From Nioella aestuarii (GTDB taxonomy: Bacteria > Pseudomonadota > Alphaproteobacteria > Rhodobacterales > Rhodobacteraceae): a stretch of DNA of 64,000 bases. Location: NCBI RefSeq assembly GCF_050896395.1, contig NZ_JBPBBA010000007.1, positions 68,747 to 132,746 of the forward strand, read 5' to 3'. Positions 16,485 to 25,581 of this stretch are shown here, piece by piece (the first letter of the stretch is position 1; every line of letters begins with the position of its first letter). A program made the translations under genes and the position numbers. Below the pieces are notes generated by a model. The model did not search any database. It was not told where the DNA came from and worked only from the letters and a program-made list of their open reading frames with translations.

Positions 16485-16906
16485 GGGTGATAGGCCGCGT
16501 CCCGTTGCCAGCCGTCGAAGCCAGATTGCATGACAACCACATTGGTGCGCCCTGCCACGCGGAGGGCAAAGGTCGCCTGCGAGGACCGCGCGCCGGTGTT
16601 GCAGAACAGGATGGTCATCCGGTCCTCGGGGATCTCGTCGATCCGGTCCAGAACCTCGCGCCATTCGATATGGATTGCGCCGGGGATGGTGGCCTCGGCA
16701 TGTTGCGCGGCACTGCGGGTGTCGACGAAGAGCGCGTTTTCGAACACGGTCTGGTCGATCTGCTGCGGAAGGATGATGCCAGCGGTTTCTTCCGCGAACA
16801 TCAGGTAATCCTGCATCGCCTCGATCGCGGCCTCTTGTTGCGCGAGGGCTGGTGATGAGAGAGACAGGCAAAGAACGCCAGCGGCGATGGCAGATCTGGG
16901 TGACAT
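16481..16906 (-). CDS. Exported single-domain rhodanese-like protein
   Basis: A 141-residue protein with a signal peptide (hydrophobic core AIAAGVLCLSLSSPALA, cleavage near residue 23) and one rhodanese domain. The catalytic cysteine is in ILFCNTGARSS. It should act in the periplasm as a sulfurtransferase or in binding thiol or sulfur species; the substrate is unknown. The start at 16906 is chosen because AGGAGGA lies just upstream and the signal peptide follows directly; a longer frame to 16951 has no such features. Convergent with the crotonase gene, sharing the tetranucleotide CTAG as both stop codons. Confidence 0.8.
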   Translation of the reverse strand: MSPRSAIAAGVLCLSLSSPALAQQEAAIEAMQDYLMFAEETAGIILPQQIDQTVFENALFVDTRSAAQHAEATIPGAIHIEWREVLDRIDEIPEDRMTILFCNTGARSSQATFALRVAGRTNVVVMQSGFDGWQRDAAYHP

Positions 16907-16966
16907 GACATTCCTCCTGTCGGGAATCGTGGCGCAGAACCGGTAAGGCACGCAAGCCTTCAGGGG

Positions 16967-17530
16967 TCACTTTGTTGGTGTGGCGGTAAACATAACCTGC
17001 CCGCGTGGCAGCAAGGTTTCGGATCGGTTCAGGCTCCAGCCGGTGTCCAGAGCAATTTGCTCGATATCTTCCGCCAGCAGATGATAGGGCGCCTTCGCTC
17101 TATGCGTCACAACCCCGTCGCGTTGCCGGAACGGCAGGGCGGCCAAGGTCAGATCAGGGGCAAGGAACACTGTGAACAGCAGCTTTTCCAACATTGGAAA
17201 GTCGCGCAAATTGGTCAGGGCGGTTTGCAGGCGGGCCAACCCGAGATGCGGGAAGACCGCGAAGGCGATGGCATGGGTGATGACCGGAGGAACGCCGGGG
17301 AAGGTGAAGTCCCTATCGAGGATCAGGTGATCAAGCGGCAGCCGTGCGGGATCGGCCAGTTCTGCCGCGTGGCCCGCAAGCATGATCTCGCGCGAGGCAT
17401 CCGTGGCCCAGTAGTGGCCGGGCTCCAGGTATTCGACCGCCTTGCAGCCAAGCCTTAGCGACCCTGCTCCGATATCCAGAAGGTGATGGTTGGGCCTTAG
17501 CCCAGCTTCCAGCAGAACGGCCATTTGCAC
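16967..17530 (-). CDS. SAM-dependent methyltransferase-like protein, start uncertain
   Basis: At least 187 residues with a class I methyltransferase motif I (LLDIGAGSLRLG), an acidic YWATDAS motif and AFAVFPHLGL. The first conventional start is the GTG at 17530, which lies very close to motif I. The frame stays open upstream to the end of gyrB and reads like protein (for example FYDKALAAGRHRDIVGGRW), but contains no ATG, GTG or TTG. Non-standard codons are available: ATT at 17668, overlapping the gyrB stop and giving SDPGSLPP, or CTG at 17650. The real protein is therefore probably about 227-233 residues. Substrate unknown. It lies directly downstream of gyrB on the same strand. Confidence 0.7.
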   Translation of the reverse strand: MQMAVLLEAGLRPNHHLLDIGAGSLRLGCKAVEYLEPGHYWATDASREIMLAGHAAELADPARLPLDHLILDRDFTFPGVPPVITHAIAFAVFPHLGLARLQTALTNLRDFPMLEKLLFTVFLAPDLTLAALPFRQRDGVVTHRAKAPYHLLAEDIEQIALDTGWSLNRSETLLPRGQVMFTATPTK

Positions 17531-17660
17531 CCGGCCGGTTTCGTCCCACCGGCCGCCAACGATATCGCGGTGACGCCCTGCCGCGAGCGCCTTGTCATAG
17601 AACCCGGCTGCCTCATAAGGCGATTCAAGGCCGGGGAATGTGGGGGGCAGAGAACCCGGA

Positions 17661-20078
17661 TCAGAAATCGAGGTTCTCCACGCTCAGCGCGTTTTGCTGG
17701 ATGAATTCGCGGCGCGGTTCCACCACGTCGCCCATCAGCTTGGTGAAGATATCATCGGCCTCGACCATATCGTCGACCTTAACCTGCAACAGCGTCCGCG
17801 CCTCGGGGTCCAGGGTTGTTTCCCACAGCTGATCGGGGTTCATTTCGCCAAGGCCCTTGTAGCGTTGCAGCGTCAGACCCTTTTCGCCTTCGGTCAGGAT
17901 CGCCTCCAGCAGATCCATGGGCCCGTGCACAATGGTTTCGCGGTCCTTGCGGGACAGGTTGGCCGGGTCGCGATAGACGTCGCGGGTTTGCTTTGAAACC
18001 TCGGAAAGCTTTCGTGCCTCGCCCGAGCGAAGAACAGCGCCGTCAAGCGTGCGGATCTCTTCGACCCCGCGCAGGACGCGGGACAGGCGAATGCCGTGAT
18101 CCTGAGTGATCCGGCCCTGCCAACCGCGTTCATATTCCAGCGCCACCTTGTCCAGCCGCGCGGCCACGTCATCGGCGACGCGCTGAAGGTCGGCATCGGC
18201 ACGGCCCGGATCGAAGGCCCCGGCAATGGCAGCCTGTTCCAGAATGCGGCGAGGGTAATGGGTCGGAAACGCCTCCAGCACGCGCTTGAAGCTGCGCGCA
18301 CCTTCGACCACGCGGGCCAGATCCTGCCCGGCGATCTCTTCGCCCGATTTCAGGCGCAGTACGGTGCCATCAATACCCATCTGGATCAGGTAGTCCTCAA
18401 GCGCGGACTGATCCTTGAGGTAAACTTCGGACCGGCCCCGCGCGACTTTGTAAAGCGGCGGTTGCGCGATGTAGAGATAGCCGCCCTCGATGATTTCCGG
18501 CATCTGCCGGAAGAAGAAGGTCAGCAGAAGCGTGCGGATATGCGCGCCGTCCACATCGGCATCGGTCATGATGACGATCTTGTGGTAACGCAGCTTGGCG
18601 ATGTTGAATTCGTCCCGGCCAATGCCGGTGCCAAGCGCGGTAATCAGCGTGCCAATTTCCTGGCTGCCAAGCATCCGGTCAAACCGCGCGCGCTCCACGT
18701 TCAGGATCTTGCCGCGCAGGGGCAGAACGGCCTGATTGTGGCGTGACCGGCCCTGCTTGGCCGACCCGCCAGCGCTGTCGCCCTCGACCAGGAAGATTTC
18801 GGACTTTGCGGGATCCTTTTCCTGACAATCGGCCAGCTTGCCGGGCAGTGACGCCACATCCATTGCCGTCTTGCGCCGGGTCAGCTCGCGGGCTTTGCGG
18901 GCGGCTTCACGCGCCAGTGCGGCCTCGATGATCTTGCTGACGATGGTTTTGGCTTCGTTGGGATGTTCTTCGAACCATTCCTGAAGCTTTTCATTCATCA
19001 AGCCTTCAACGGCGGGCCGAACCTCTGACGAGACCAGCTTGTCCTTGGTCTGGCTGCTGAACTTGGGGTCGGGCACCTTCACGGACAGCACACAGGTCAG
19101 TCCCTCGCGCGCGTCGTCGCCGGTGAAGTTGACCTTCTCTTTCTTAGCGATGCCGGTCGAGTTGGCATAAAGGTTGATCGTCCGCGTCAGCGCGCCCCGG
19201 AAGCCCGCAAGATGGGTGCCGCCATCGCGCTGCGGGATGTTGTTGGTAAAGGGCAGAACCGTTTCGTGATAGCTGTCATTCCACCACAGCGCCGCCTCGA
19301 TTTCGATATCGTCGCGAGTGCCGGTAATGAAAATTGGTTCTTCCATCGCGGAATGCTTGGATCTGTCCAGGTAACGGACGAATTCCTTGACGCCACCTTC
19401 GTAGAAAAGTTCCGACCGCAGGGGTTCCGCCGGGCGCATATCTTGCAGAATGATGCGCACCCCGGAGTTCAGGAACGCGAGTTCCCGCAGGCGATTTTCG
19501 AGCGTCTTGAAGACATATTCGAGGTTCGAAAACGTGCTGGTCGAGGCCATGAAGCGCACCTCGGTGCCCTTTTCGCCATTCGCGTCGCCGACGACTTCCA
19601 GATGTTTTACGGTGTCGCCGCGTTCAAACCGGGCGTGATGTTCCTTGCCATCGCGCCAGATCCGCAAATCGAGCCAGTCTGACAGCGCGTTCACAACGGA
19701 AACGCCCACACCGTGCAGGCCGCCCGAGACCTTGTAGGCGTTGTCGTCGAACTTACCGCCAGCATGAAGCTGGGTCATGATGACCTCTGCCGCGCTGACG
19801 CCTTCTTCCTCGTGGATACCCACGGGAATGCCGCGCCCGTTGTCGCGGACCGACACGGAACTATCCGCGTGAATCGTGACCGTAACGGCATCAGCATGAC
19901 CGGCCAAAGCCTCGTCAATGCCGTTGTCCACGACTTCATACACCATGTGGTGTAGACCGGAACCGTCGTCCGTATCCCCGATATACATACCGGGGCGTTT
20001 TCGGACGGCCTCCAACCCTTTGAGAACCTTGATGGAATCCGCACCGTATTCGGTGGGTGCCTGCGCGTTTTCGGCCAT
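17661..20078 (-). CDS. gyrB: DNA gyrase subunit B
   Basis: 805 residues, full length. The GHKL ATPase domain begins with YGADSIKVLKGLEAVRKRPG and contains the ATP-lid GGLHGVGVSVVNALS. The transducer follows, then the TOPRIM domain with EGDSAGGSA and the metal-binding DADVDGAHIRTLLLTF, and the C-terminal GyrA-binding tail ending KGLGEMNPDQLW. Together with GyrA it introduces negative supercoils. The start at 20078 is set by MAENA, where homology begins; the frame extends 42 codons further upstream but not with gyrase-like sequence. It is separated from recF by five unrelated genes. Confidence 0.97.
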   Translation of the reverse strand: MAENAQAPTEYGADSIKVLKGLEAVRKRPGMYIGDTDDGSGLHHMVYEVVDNGIDEALAGHADAVTVTIHADSSVSVRDNGRGIPVGIHEEEGVSAAEVIMTQLHAGGKFDDNAYKVSGGLHGVGVSVVNALSDWLDLRIWRDGKEHHARFERGDTVKHLEVVGDANGEKGTEVRFMASTSTFSNLEYVFKTLENRLRELAFLNSGVRIILQDMRPAEPLRSELFYEGGVKEFVRYLDRSKHSAMEEPIFITGTRDDIEIEAALWWNDSYHETVLPFTNNIPQRDGGTHLAGFRGALTRTINLYANSTGIAKKEKVNFTGDDAREGLTCVLSVKVPDPKFSSQTKDKLVSSEVRPAVEGLMNEKLQEWFEEHPNEAKTIVSKIIEAALAREAARKARELTRRKTAMDVASLPGKLADCQEKDPAKSEIFLVEGDSAGGSAKQGRSRHNQAVLPLRGKILNVERARFDRMLGSQEIGTLITALGTGIGRDEFNIAKLRYHKIVIMTDADVDGAHIRTLLLTFFFRQMPEIIEGGYLYIAQPPLYKVARGRSEVYLKDQSALEDYLIQMGIDGTVLRLKSGEEIAGQDLARVVEGARSFKRVLEAFPTHYPRRILEQAAIAGAFDPGRADADLQRVADDVAARLDKVALEYERGWQGRITQDHGIRLSRVLRGVEEIRTLDGAVLRSGEARKLSEVSKQTRDVYRDPANLSRKDRETIVHGPMDLLEAILTEGEKGLTLQRYKGLGEMNPDQLWETTLDPEARTLLQVKVDDMVEADDIFTKLMGDVVEPRREFIQQNALSVENLDF

Positions 20079-20195
20079 GGATGACCCCTGTTTTTCTTGT
20101 CTACTTCTTATACGTGCCACGGTGGGGAATGTCACGGGTCTGACACAATATTTAGGGGGCGAGCGACAAGTTGTGGGAAAGCAGTGAATGATATA

Positions 20196-20213
20196 TACCG
20201 ACATATGTCGGTA
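20196..20213. promoter_or_regulatory. 18-bp perfect palindrome, candidate TetR operator
   Basis: TACCGACATATGTCGGTA is perfectly palindromic and ends 17 bases before the ATG of the TetR gene. It overlaps an AT-rich TATATA stretch (20191-20196) that could be a -10 region. Position, length and symmetry fit autoregulation by a TetR-family repressor. Confidence 0.7.
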
Positions 20214-20230
20214 GAATCACTGAGGTAATC

Positions 20231-20821
20231 ATGCGGGTCAGGAAAACTGCCCAGGACAGGGCTGGGGATATTCTTGTTGCAGCCCTCGGGCTGTTTCAAA
20301 GGCATGGCTATGCAGAGGTTCAGATCGAGCATATCCGGGCCGCAACGGGTCTCTCACGCGGCGGATTCTATCACCACTTCGGGTCCAAGGCGGCGGTTCT
20401 TCAAGCACTGGTCGACCAGGAGCAAAGCGCGCTGGCCAAGGCTGCGGGCCCCGATCTGCTGGCCCTTCTGCGGATCGGTTCTGGCTACCGGACCGCTCCG
20501 CCGGGAGTAGAGGCCAGCCTGTCGGTGCCAGAAGATGTCACGCTATATCTTGGCTATCTTGAACGCGCGCAGGACAGCCACCTTGCCCCCCTCATCGAAG
20601 AGGCCCTGCAACGGGGCGGTGATTTGCCAATGCCAGCACCCCATGCGGCGCAAATCTTTTTGGCAGTCAATCATCGGATCACCCGACAGGTTTTAACCGG
20701 CGCATGGACGAGGGGCGAGGCTCTTTCCTTCACACGAAGTGCCCTCTTGGGGTGCGAGGCCATGTTGCATCGCCCCGGCCTTTTCGCCCCGGCTCTGGAC
20801 GCACTGGAGGATGGGGATTGA
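20231..20821 (+). CDS. TetR/AcrR-family transcriptional regulator
   Basis: 196 residues. Residues 10-56 form the TetR helix-turn-helix: ILVAALGLFQRHGYAEVQIE is followed by IRAATGLSRGGFYHHFGSK. The remainder is a helical ligand-binding domain without a recognisable ligand type. A perfect palindrome sits 17 bases before the start. The neighbouring CPBP protease gene is translationally coupled to it (TTGA overlap) and is the most likely co-regulated partner. gyrB is transcribed divergently from the same 152-base gap. Confidence 0.88.
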   Translation: MRVRKTAQDRAGDILVAALGLFQRHGYAEVQIEHIRAATGLSRGGFYHHFGSKAAVLQALVDQEQSALAKAAGPDLLALLRIGSGYRTAPPGVEASLSVPEDVTLYLGYLERAQDSHLAPLIEEALQRGGDLPMPAPHAAQIFLAVNHRITRQVLTGAWTRGEALSFTRSALLGCEAMLHRPGLFAPALDALEDGD

Positions 20822-21564
20822 GCGTCGCTGCCCCCTTTCTTGCGCTCACTTTCCTGATCTCGCTTATTGCCTTTGCAGGCATCTACAAGATCCCCGGCGC
20901 ACAAACGCCAGAGTCTCCGCGCGGGCTTCCCGTCTGGCTGCTGGCCGTCTGGGGGCCGTCATTGGCTGCTATTGTCCTTACCGCTCGGTCCGGTGAATTG
21001 GCTGACTTGCTGGCGCGTGTGGTTATGCTCTCAGGCGTGCCTGCCCCTGTCTGGGCCATGGCGTTCTCTCCGGTTGCTGCCCTCGCCCTGGTTGTTCATC
21101 GCCATGGCGGTATCCCGCAGGCCCATGTTCTGACGAATGGCGTTATCGCCAAACTGGTGCTGCTGAACCTTGTTCTTGGTCCTCTTGGAGAAGAACTTGG
21201 TTGGCGCGGTGTCTTGCAGCCCGAACTTGCCGATCAGGTGGGGTGGGTCGCAGGATCACTGGTGGTTGGCGCAATCTGGTTTGCCTGGCATCTGCCGCTG
21301 TGGCTGGTGGATTCCCCTCAGTCGGAAATCCCAATTCCCCTCTTTGGGGCACATGTGATGGCCTATGCTGTAATCTTGGGGGCCATGACCCATCTTAGCC
21401 CCTCGCTTGCACCGGCGATCCTCTTTCATCTTTGGGTGAACGTTGCGGCGGGGCTGGCATTGCTTGGCGGTTTGGGAACATCCGCAAGCTATTTCCGGGC
21501 AACGTTGCTGCCCTACTGGGGTATCGCGTTTGCTGCCACCGCATGGGTGTTGGCATTGGGCTAG
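20818..21564 (+). CDS. CPBP-family intramembrane metalloprotease (CAAX protease-like)
   Basis: About 248 residues with six to eight hydrophobic segments. The conserved EExxxR motif is seen in LGEELGWRG, followed by a FxxxH-type motif in WFAWHLPLW and a third histidine in LFHLWVN. Together these form the glutamate/histidine catalytic site of the Abi/CPBP family. Prokaryotic members process or modify membrane-associated peptides; some give bacteriocin immunity. The start is a TTG overlapping the stop of the tetR gene; the frame extends upstream inside tetR but reads as non-membrane sequence. It shares its stop CTAG with the convergent LysE gene. Confidence 0.82.
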   Translation: MSVAAPFLALTFLISLIAFAGIYKIPGAQTPESPRGLPVWLLAVWGPSLAAIVLTARSGELADLLARVVMLSGVPAPVWAMAFSPVAALALVVHRHGGIPQAHVLTNGVIAKLVLLNLVLGPLGEELGWRGVLQPELADQVGWVAGSLVVGAIWFAWHLPLWLVDSPQSEIPIPLFGAHVMAYAVILGAMTHLSPSLAPAILFHLWVNVAAGLALLGGLGTSASYFRATLLPYWGIAFAATAWVLALG

Positions 21565-22181
21565 GTCAGGGCAATAATTACCGCCACCCCGATCAGCAGG
21601 CTACCCGCAATCCGGTTGGTGGTCGCCAGCGCGCCAGGCGACGTGATCAGCCGCCGCGCCCGGTCCACGAAACTGGCAAACATCAGGTTGCCCGCCACAG
21701 GTACTCCCATGGAAATGGCGGCAATCACCACGATATCGGAGCTTGTTAGGGCGGTCAGATCGAAAAAGCCCGGTAGCATCCCCATGTAAAACAAAACCGC
21801 CTTGGGATTGGCGAGAATCGCGGCAAGCCCGGCCACGAAGCCGGCCCACGCCCCTTTGCGATTCAGGCGGCTGTCAGCTTCGATACCCCGATCCGCGTGG
21901 CGAATGATCAACAGCCCCATCAGCGCAAATACAGCAACCGCCAGCCAACGCAGGGCCACCATGATGCCGGTATAGGTTTGCACGACCCAGCTAAGGCCCA
22001 GGATGGCCAGCAGGCTCCACGCCACATCACCTAGCGCGACGCCCAGGATCAAGGGCACAGCCGCCGTCACCCCATGCGCCAGCGTGCGCGCAGCCAGCGC
22101 CAGCCAGACCGGGCCGGGTGTCAGGAACAGCACGAAAAGCGCCCCGGCATAAAGCGCGGCTTGCGCGAAGGTCAGCGTCAT
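21561..22181 (-). CDS. LysE/RhtB-family amino-acid exporter
   Basis: 206 residues with about six membrane segments. The family signature FLTPGPVWLALAARTLAHG lies near the N-terminus and NPKAVLFYMGMLPGF in the middle. LysE/RhtB proteins export amino acids or small metabolites across the inner membrane. It is the last gene of the minus-strand run dnaN-recF-VOC-GNAT-LysE, 9 bases after the GNAT gene. Substrate unknown. Confidence 0.85.
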   Translation of the reverse strand: MTLTFAQAALYAGALFVLFLTPGPVWLALAARTLAHGVTAAVPLILGVALGDVAWSLLAILGLSWVVQTYTGIMVALRWLAVAVFALMGLLIIRHADRGIEADSRLNRKGAWAGFVAGLAAILANPKAVLFYMGMLPGFFDLTALTSSDIVVIAAISMGVPVAGNLMFASFVDRARRLITSPGALATTNRIAGSLLIGVAVIIALT

Positions 22182-22190
22182 GGGTGCCTC

Positions 22191-22724
22191 TTAGAACAAG
22201 GGGCCGCAGAGGTCGATCTCAGCGGTTTCATCCCATTGCGTAGATCCGAGCGGCAACACCATCAAGCTTTCGATTGTACCGGTAACAACATCGCAGGGCG
22301 CGTGGTTTTTCCATGAGACATAAGTCAACCGATTGGGCTGGTTGCGAAAGCCAAGCGGTGCATAGAGACCGGGATGGCCAAAGAGCATGGCAAAACTTGA
22401 GACGGTGTCTTTGGCGGTCTCGATCGCCTGCCGCATCAGGGCGCTGCCCATCCCGTTTCCCTGATGGTTGGGGTGCACCGCCACCTCGCCGATCGCGGCG
22501 ATGGTGAGGGGCGTGGTGCCTGCCCGAATTGCGCGCAATTGCACGCCAACATGGCCGATCACTTGGCCCTCTTGCCAGCCAACGACACGAACATGATGGC
22601 GCATCTTGTGAAAGGATCGCCCTTCATACTGCGCCCCGGCCCCAAACGCTGTGTCCATTAGCGTCCCGATGGCGGCATCGGTCGCCGTGGACAGCGCGTG
22701 TTCTGGGATCACCTCAATTTGCAT
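22191..22724 (-). CDS. GNAT-family N-acetyltransferase
   Basis: 177 residues with the acetyl-CoA-binding motif A: AIGEVAVHPNHQGNGMGSALM, where QGNGMGS is the pyrophosphate loop, preceded by strand 4 (IGHVGVQL). The C-terminal part contains GLYAPLGFRN. Length is typical of the family. It starts 11 bases inside the upstream VOC gene, so the two are probably translated together. Substrate unknown. Confidence 0.85.
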   Translation of the reverse strand: MQIEVIPEHALSTATDAAIGTLMDTAFGAGAQYEGRSFHKMRHHVRVVGWQEGQVIGHVGVQLRAIRAGTTPLTIAAIGEVAVHPNHQGNGMGSALMRQAIETAKDTVSSFAMLFGHPGLYAPLGFRNQPNRLTYVSWKNHAPCDVVTGTIESLMVLPLGSTQWDETAEIDLCGPLF

Positions 22725-23148
22725 CGGGAAGTCTCAGGCTGCCATCGTCATTCAGCGGCCAGAAAGGGTTCATCGCCAGTTCCCATACATGCCCGTCAGG
22801 GTCCGCGAAATAGCCCGAGTACCCGCCCCAAAACACCTTTTCCGGGGCTTTCAATGCCGTTGCCCCCGCTGACAGGGCCGTTGCATAGGCGGTATCAACC
22901 TCTGCCTCGGTCGCAAAGTTCTGGGCTAGTGTTGCCGCCCCGGTGCCTAGCGCCGCATTGGGTCGCCCCTGATCCTTTGCCAAAGCCTCCATCCCGAACA
23001 ATCCGAAGACGAAACCATTGGCCTGATAGAAGGTCACCGCGTCCTGGCTCTCGGGATGCATCTGCCAGCCAAGGGCCGCGTAGAAAGCGCGCGACCGGGC
23101 CATGTCAGCGACGCCGAGGGTGACAAGGGTGATGCGTTGCGGTGTCAT
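22714..23148 (-). CDS. VOC-family protein (glyoxalase/bleomycin resistance-like)
   Basis: 144 residues of the vicinal oxygen chelate fold. It begins ITLVTLGVADMARSRAFYAA and ends with GGYSGYFADPDGHVWELA, the typical second beta-alpha-beta-beta-beta module. Such proteins include glyoxalase I, dioxygenases and drug-binding proteins; nothing here decides between them. The ATG overlaps the recF stop (ATGA), so it is translationally coupled to recF. That is unusual company for a replication gene. Confidence 0.85.
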   Translation of the reverse strand: MTPQRITLVTLGVADMARSRAFYAALGWQMHPESQDAVTFYQANGFVFGLFGMEALAKDQGRPNAALGTGAATLAQNFATEAEVDTAYATALSAGATALKAPEKVFWGGYSGYFADPDGHVWELAMNPFWPLNDDGSLRLPDAN

Positions 23149-24263
23149 GTAGACCTCTTCGATTCACGGACAGCGGATTGCCCGTCCGTTTCCGTAATCT
23201 CGAACGCCTGCGCCCGGTCGCCCAGTTCGGCAAATAACTCCGGCCCCGTGCCGGTCATCCAGGCCTGCCCGCCAAGGGCGCAGATCTCGTCGAACAGCGA
23301 TGCCCGGCGGCCCGCGTCCAGATGTGCCGCGACCTCATCCAACAGCACCAAGGGTGCGGTTCCGGTTCCGGCCTTCAGCGCGCGGGCATTGGCAAGGATC
23401 AACGAGATCAGAAGCGCCTTCTGTTCGCCGGTGGAACAAAGCCGCGCTTCGGTCTCTTTCACCGCATAGATTGCGCCAAGGTCGCTGCGATGCGGGCCGA
23501 TCAGGCTGCGTCCTGCCGCCAAGTCGCGTGGGCGGGACTGCATATGCGCAGTGGCAAAATCATCTGCGGTTGTCAGCCCCTCGCTGCCCGCGCTTTCAAT
23601 CAGGGACAGCTCGGCCACCGGAAAGGCGGTCTCTGCCCCATCCTGCGCCGCTGCAAGCCGCGCAATCGCGTCCACGCGGTGCCTGACAATGCGCGCCGCC
23701 GCTTCGGCCATCTGCGCCTCAATCGCCTCGTACCACATGGCGTCGCGCACCATATCCTTCAGCAACCGGTTGCGTTCGCGCATGGCTTTTTCGTGCGTCA
23801 GGACCGCTTCGCCGTGATCCGGAAAAAAACTCATGGTCATCCGGTCGAGAAACCGTCGCCGCCCCTCGGCCCCTTCGATCCACAGGCGGTCCTGTGCCGG
23901 GATCAGCCAGACGATCCGCGCAAGCCCCGCCAGCGCAAGCTGCGGCTCGGGTTTGCCGTCGATGCGCAAGCTGCGGGACTGCCCCGCCTCGGCCCCCATC
24001 TCAAGCTCATGAAACCGGCCACCGGTGATCAGCTCGGCCTTGATCTTCCAACCAAGCGCTTCGGGCCTGCGCGCTATTTCCTCAGCCGCTGCTCGGCGCA
24101 ATCCGCGCCCGGGCGACAGAAGGGATACGGCCTCAAGAATATTCGTCTTGCCCGCACCATTGGGCCCGAAGAGCGCGACCGGGCGCCCATCAAGCTCCAT
24201 CGCCGCCCGCCTGTGCGATCGGAAATGCGAGAGGCTCAGCGCCCGCACATAAGTGCCCGCCAT
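23145..24263 (-). CDS. recF: DNA replication and repair protein RecF
   Basis: 372 residues, normal length. The Walker A motif ALFGPNGAGKTNILEA is at about 30-45; the SMC-type signature and Walker B region near the C-terminus include PLVLLDEVAAHLD. RecF works with RecO and RecR to load RecA at gaps. It is 50 bases downstream of dnaN on the same strand in the classical dnaA-dnaN-recF order. Three non-replication genes are coupled behind it. Confidence 0.96.
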   Translation of the reverse strand: MAGTYVRALSLSHFRSHRRAAMELDGRPVALFGPNGAGKTNILEAVSLLSPGRGLRRAAAEEIARRPEALGWKIKAELITGGRFHELEMGAEAGQSRSLRIDGKPEPQLALAGLARIVWLIPAQDRLWIEGAEGRRRFLDRMTMSFFPDHGEAVLTHEKAMRERNRLLKDMVRDAMWYEAIEAQMAEAAARIVRHRVDAIARLAAAQDGAETAFPVAELSLIESAGSEGLTTADDFATAHMQSRPRDLAAGRSLIGPHRSDLGAIYAVKETEARLCSTGEQKALLISLILANARALKAGTGTAPLVLLDEVAAHLDAGRRASLFDEICALGGQAWMTGTGPELFAELGDRAQAFEITETDGQSAVRESKRST

Positions 24264-24313
24264 GCGCCTCTCCTTCTTCTTGGGTCAATTACTGCCGCCG
24301 GAGGCAACCGCAG

Positions 24314-25432
24314 TTACACCCGCATCGGCATCACGACATACACGGCGCTTGTGTCATTGCCTTCCCGCATAAGGGTTGGGTCGCCGGAGGAGTTGAACAG
24401 GAACACCGCGTTTTCTCGGTCCACCTGGCTGGCAATCTCCAGCAGGTATTTCGCGTTGAACCCGATCTCCAGCTTCTCGTCGCCATAGGCCACGGCAAGT
24501 TCTTCCTCTGCCGCACCGCTATCGGGCGCATTCACGGACAGGATCAGCCGGTCTTCGTCCAGCGACAGCTTCACCGCGCGCGACCGTTCGGATGACACGG
24601 TTGCCACACGATCCACTGCTTTGGCGAATTCGCTGGCGTCCACTTCCATCCGGCGGGTGTTGCCCATCGGGATCACGCGCGTGTAGTCGGGGAAGGTGCC
24701 GTCAATGACCTTGGAGGTCAGGGTGATATCGGGGGTGGCAAACCGCACCTTGGTTTCCGACACTGAAACGGCAATCGTCATCTCGTCATCGTCCAGAAGC
24801 TTGCGCAGTTCACCCACCGTTTTGCGGGGCACGATCACGCCGGGCATTCCGTCGGCACCACTGGGCAGTGGCATGTCCACGCGCGCCAATCTGTGGCCGT
24901 CGGTCGCCACGCAACGCAATGCCGGGCCATCTTCGCCCTGGGCCACATGCATGTAGACACCGTTGAGGTAATAGCGCGTTTCCTCTGTCGAGATCGCGAA
25001 CTTGGACTTGTCGAAAAGCCTGCGCAGATCGGGCGCCTTGGCCGAGAAATTTGCGCTGTATTCCGAAGAGGTCATGACGGGGAAGTCTTCGCGCGGCAGC
25101 GTCGCCAGCTGGAAGGAGGAGCGGCCTGCGTTCACTTCCAATCGGCCGGATGTGCCGTCGTCGGAGAGCTGTACAAGGGCCCCGTCGGGCAGCTTGCGCA
25201 CAATCTCATGCAGGGTCACGGCGGAAACGGTCGTCGCACCGGGGCGCTCGACCACGGCATTGGTCTTGTCCACCACCTCGATATCGAGGTCCGTCGCGCG
25301 GAAACTTGCGGTGTCGCCTTCCGCTTCGATCAGCACATTGGCCAGGATCGGGATAGTGTTGCGGCGTTCCACAACGGATTGAGCCTGCGATACGGCCTTA
25401 AGCAGTGCCGCGCGTTCGATACTGATTTTCAT
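24314..25432 (-). CDS. dnaN: DNA polymerase III beta sliding clamp
   Basis: 372 residues, the normal length of the clamp. It begins KISIERAALLKAVSQAQSVV and ends in the conserved clamp C-terminus (ending in YVVMPMRV). Three repeated clamp domains of about 120 residues each can be followed. The clamp holds polymerase III on DNA and recruits MutS, ligase and other factors. The start at 25432 is set by homology; the frame extends 19 codons upstream without clamp-like residues. dnaA lies upstream on the same strand, separated by 235 bases that contain a repeat element. Confidence 0.97.
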   Translation of the reverse strand: MKISIERAALLKAVSQAQSVVERRNTIPILANVLIEAEGDTASFRATDLDIEVVDKTNAVVERPGATTVSAVTLHEIVRKLPDGALVQLSDDGTSGRLEVNAGRSSFQLATLPREDFPVMTSSEYSANFSAKAPDLRRLFDKSKFAISTEETRYYLNGVYMHVAQGEDGPALRCVATDGHRLARVDMPLPSGADGMPGVIVPRKTVGELRKLLDDDEMTIAVSVSETKVRFATPDITLTSKVIDGTFPDYTRVIPMGNTRRMEVDASEFAKAVDRVATVSSERSRAVKLSLDEDRLILSVNAPDSGAAEEELAVAYGDEKLEIGFNAKYLLEIASQVDRENAVFLFNSSGDPTLMREGNDTSAVYVVMPMRV

Positions 25433-25581
25433 GTCCCTGGCTCCGACGGTATGCGGGGCGGCGAGGGTAGCCTGTCTGCCCGCAAGCACAAGTGTTTTTT
25501 CGAGTGTCCCTAATGCCGGGCCAAGGTCAATGGGGCGTGGGGAAAAAAACCGATAAAGAGCGGCGCGGCGCGGGAACTTAA

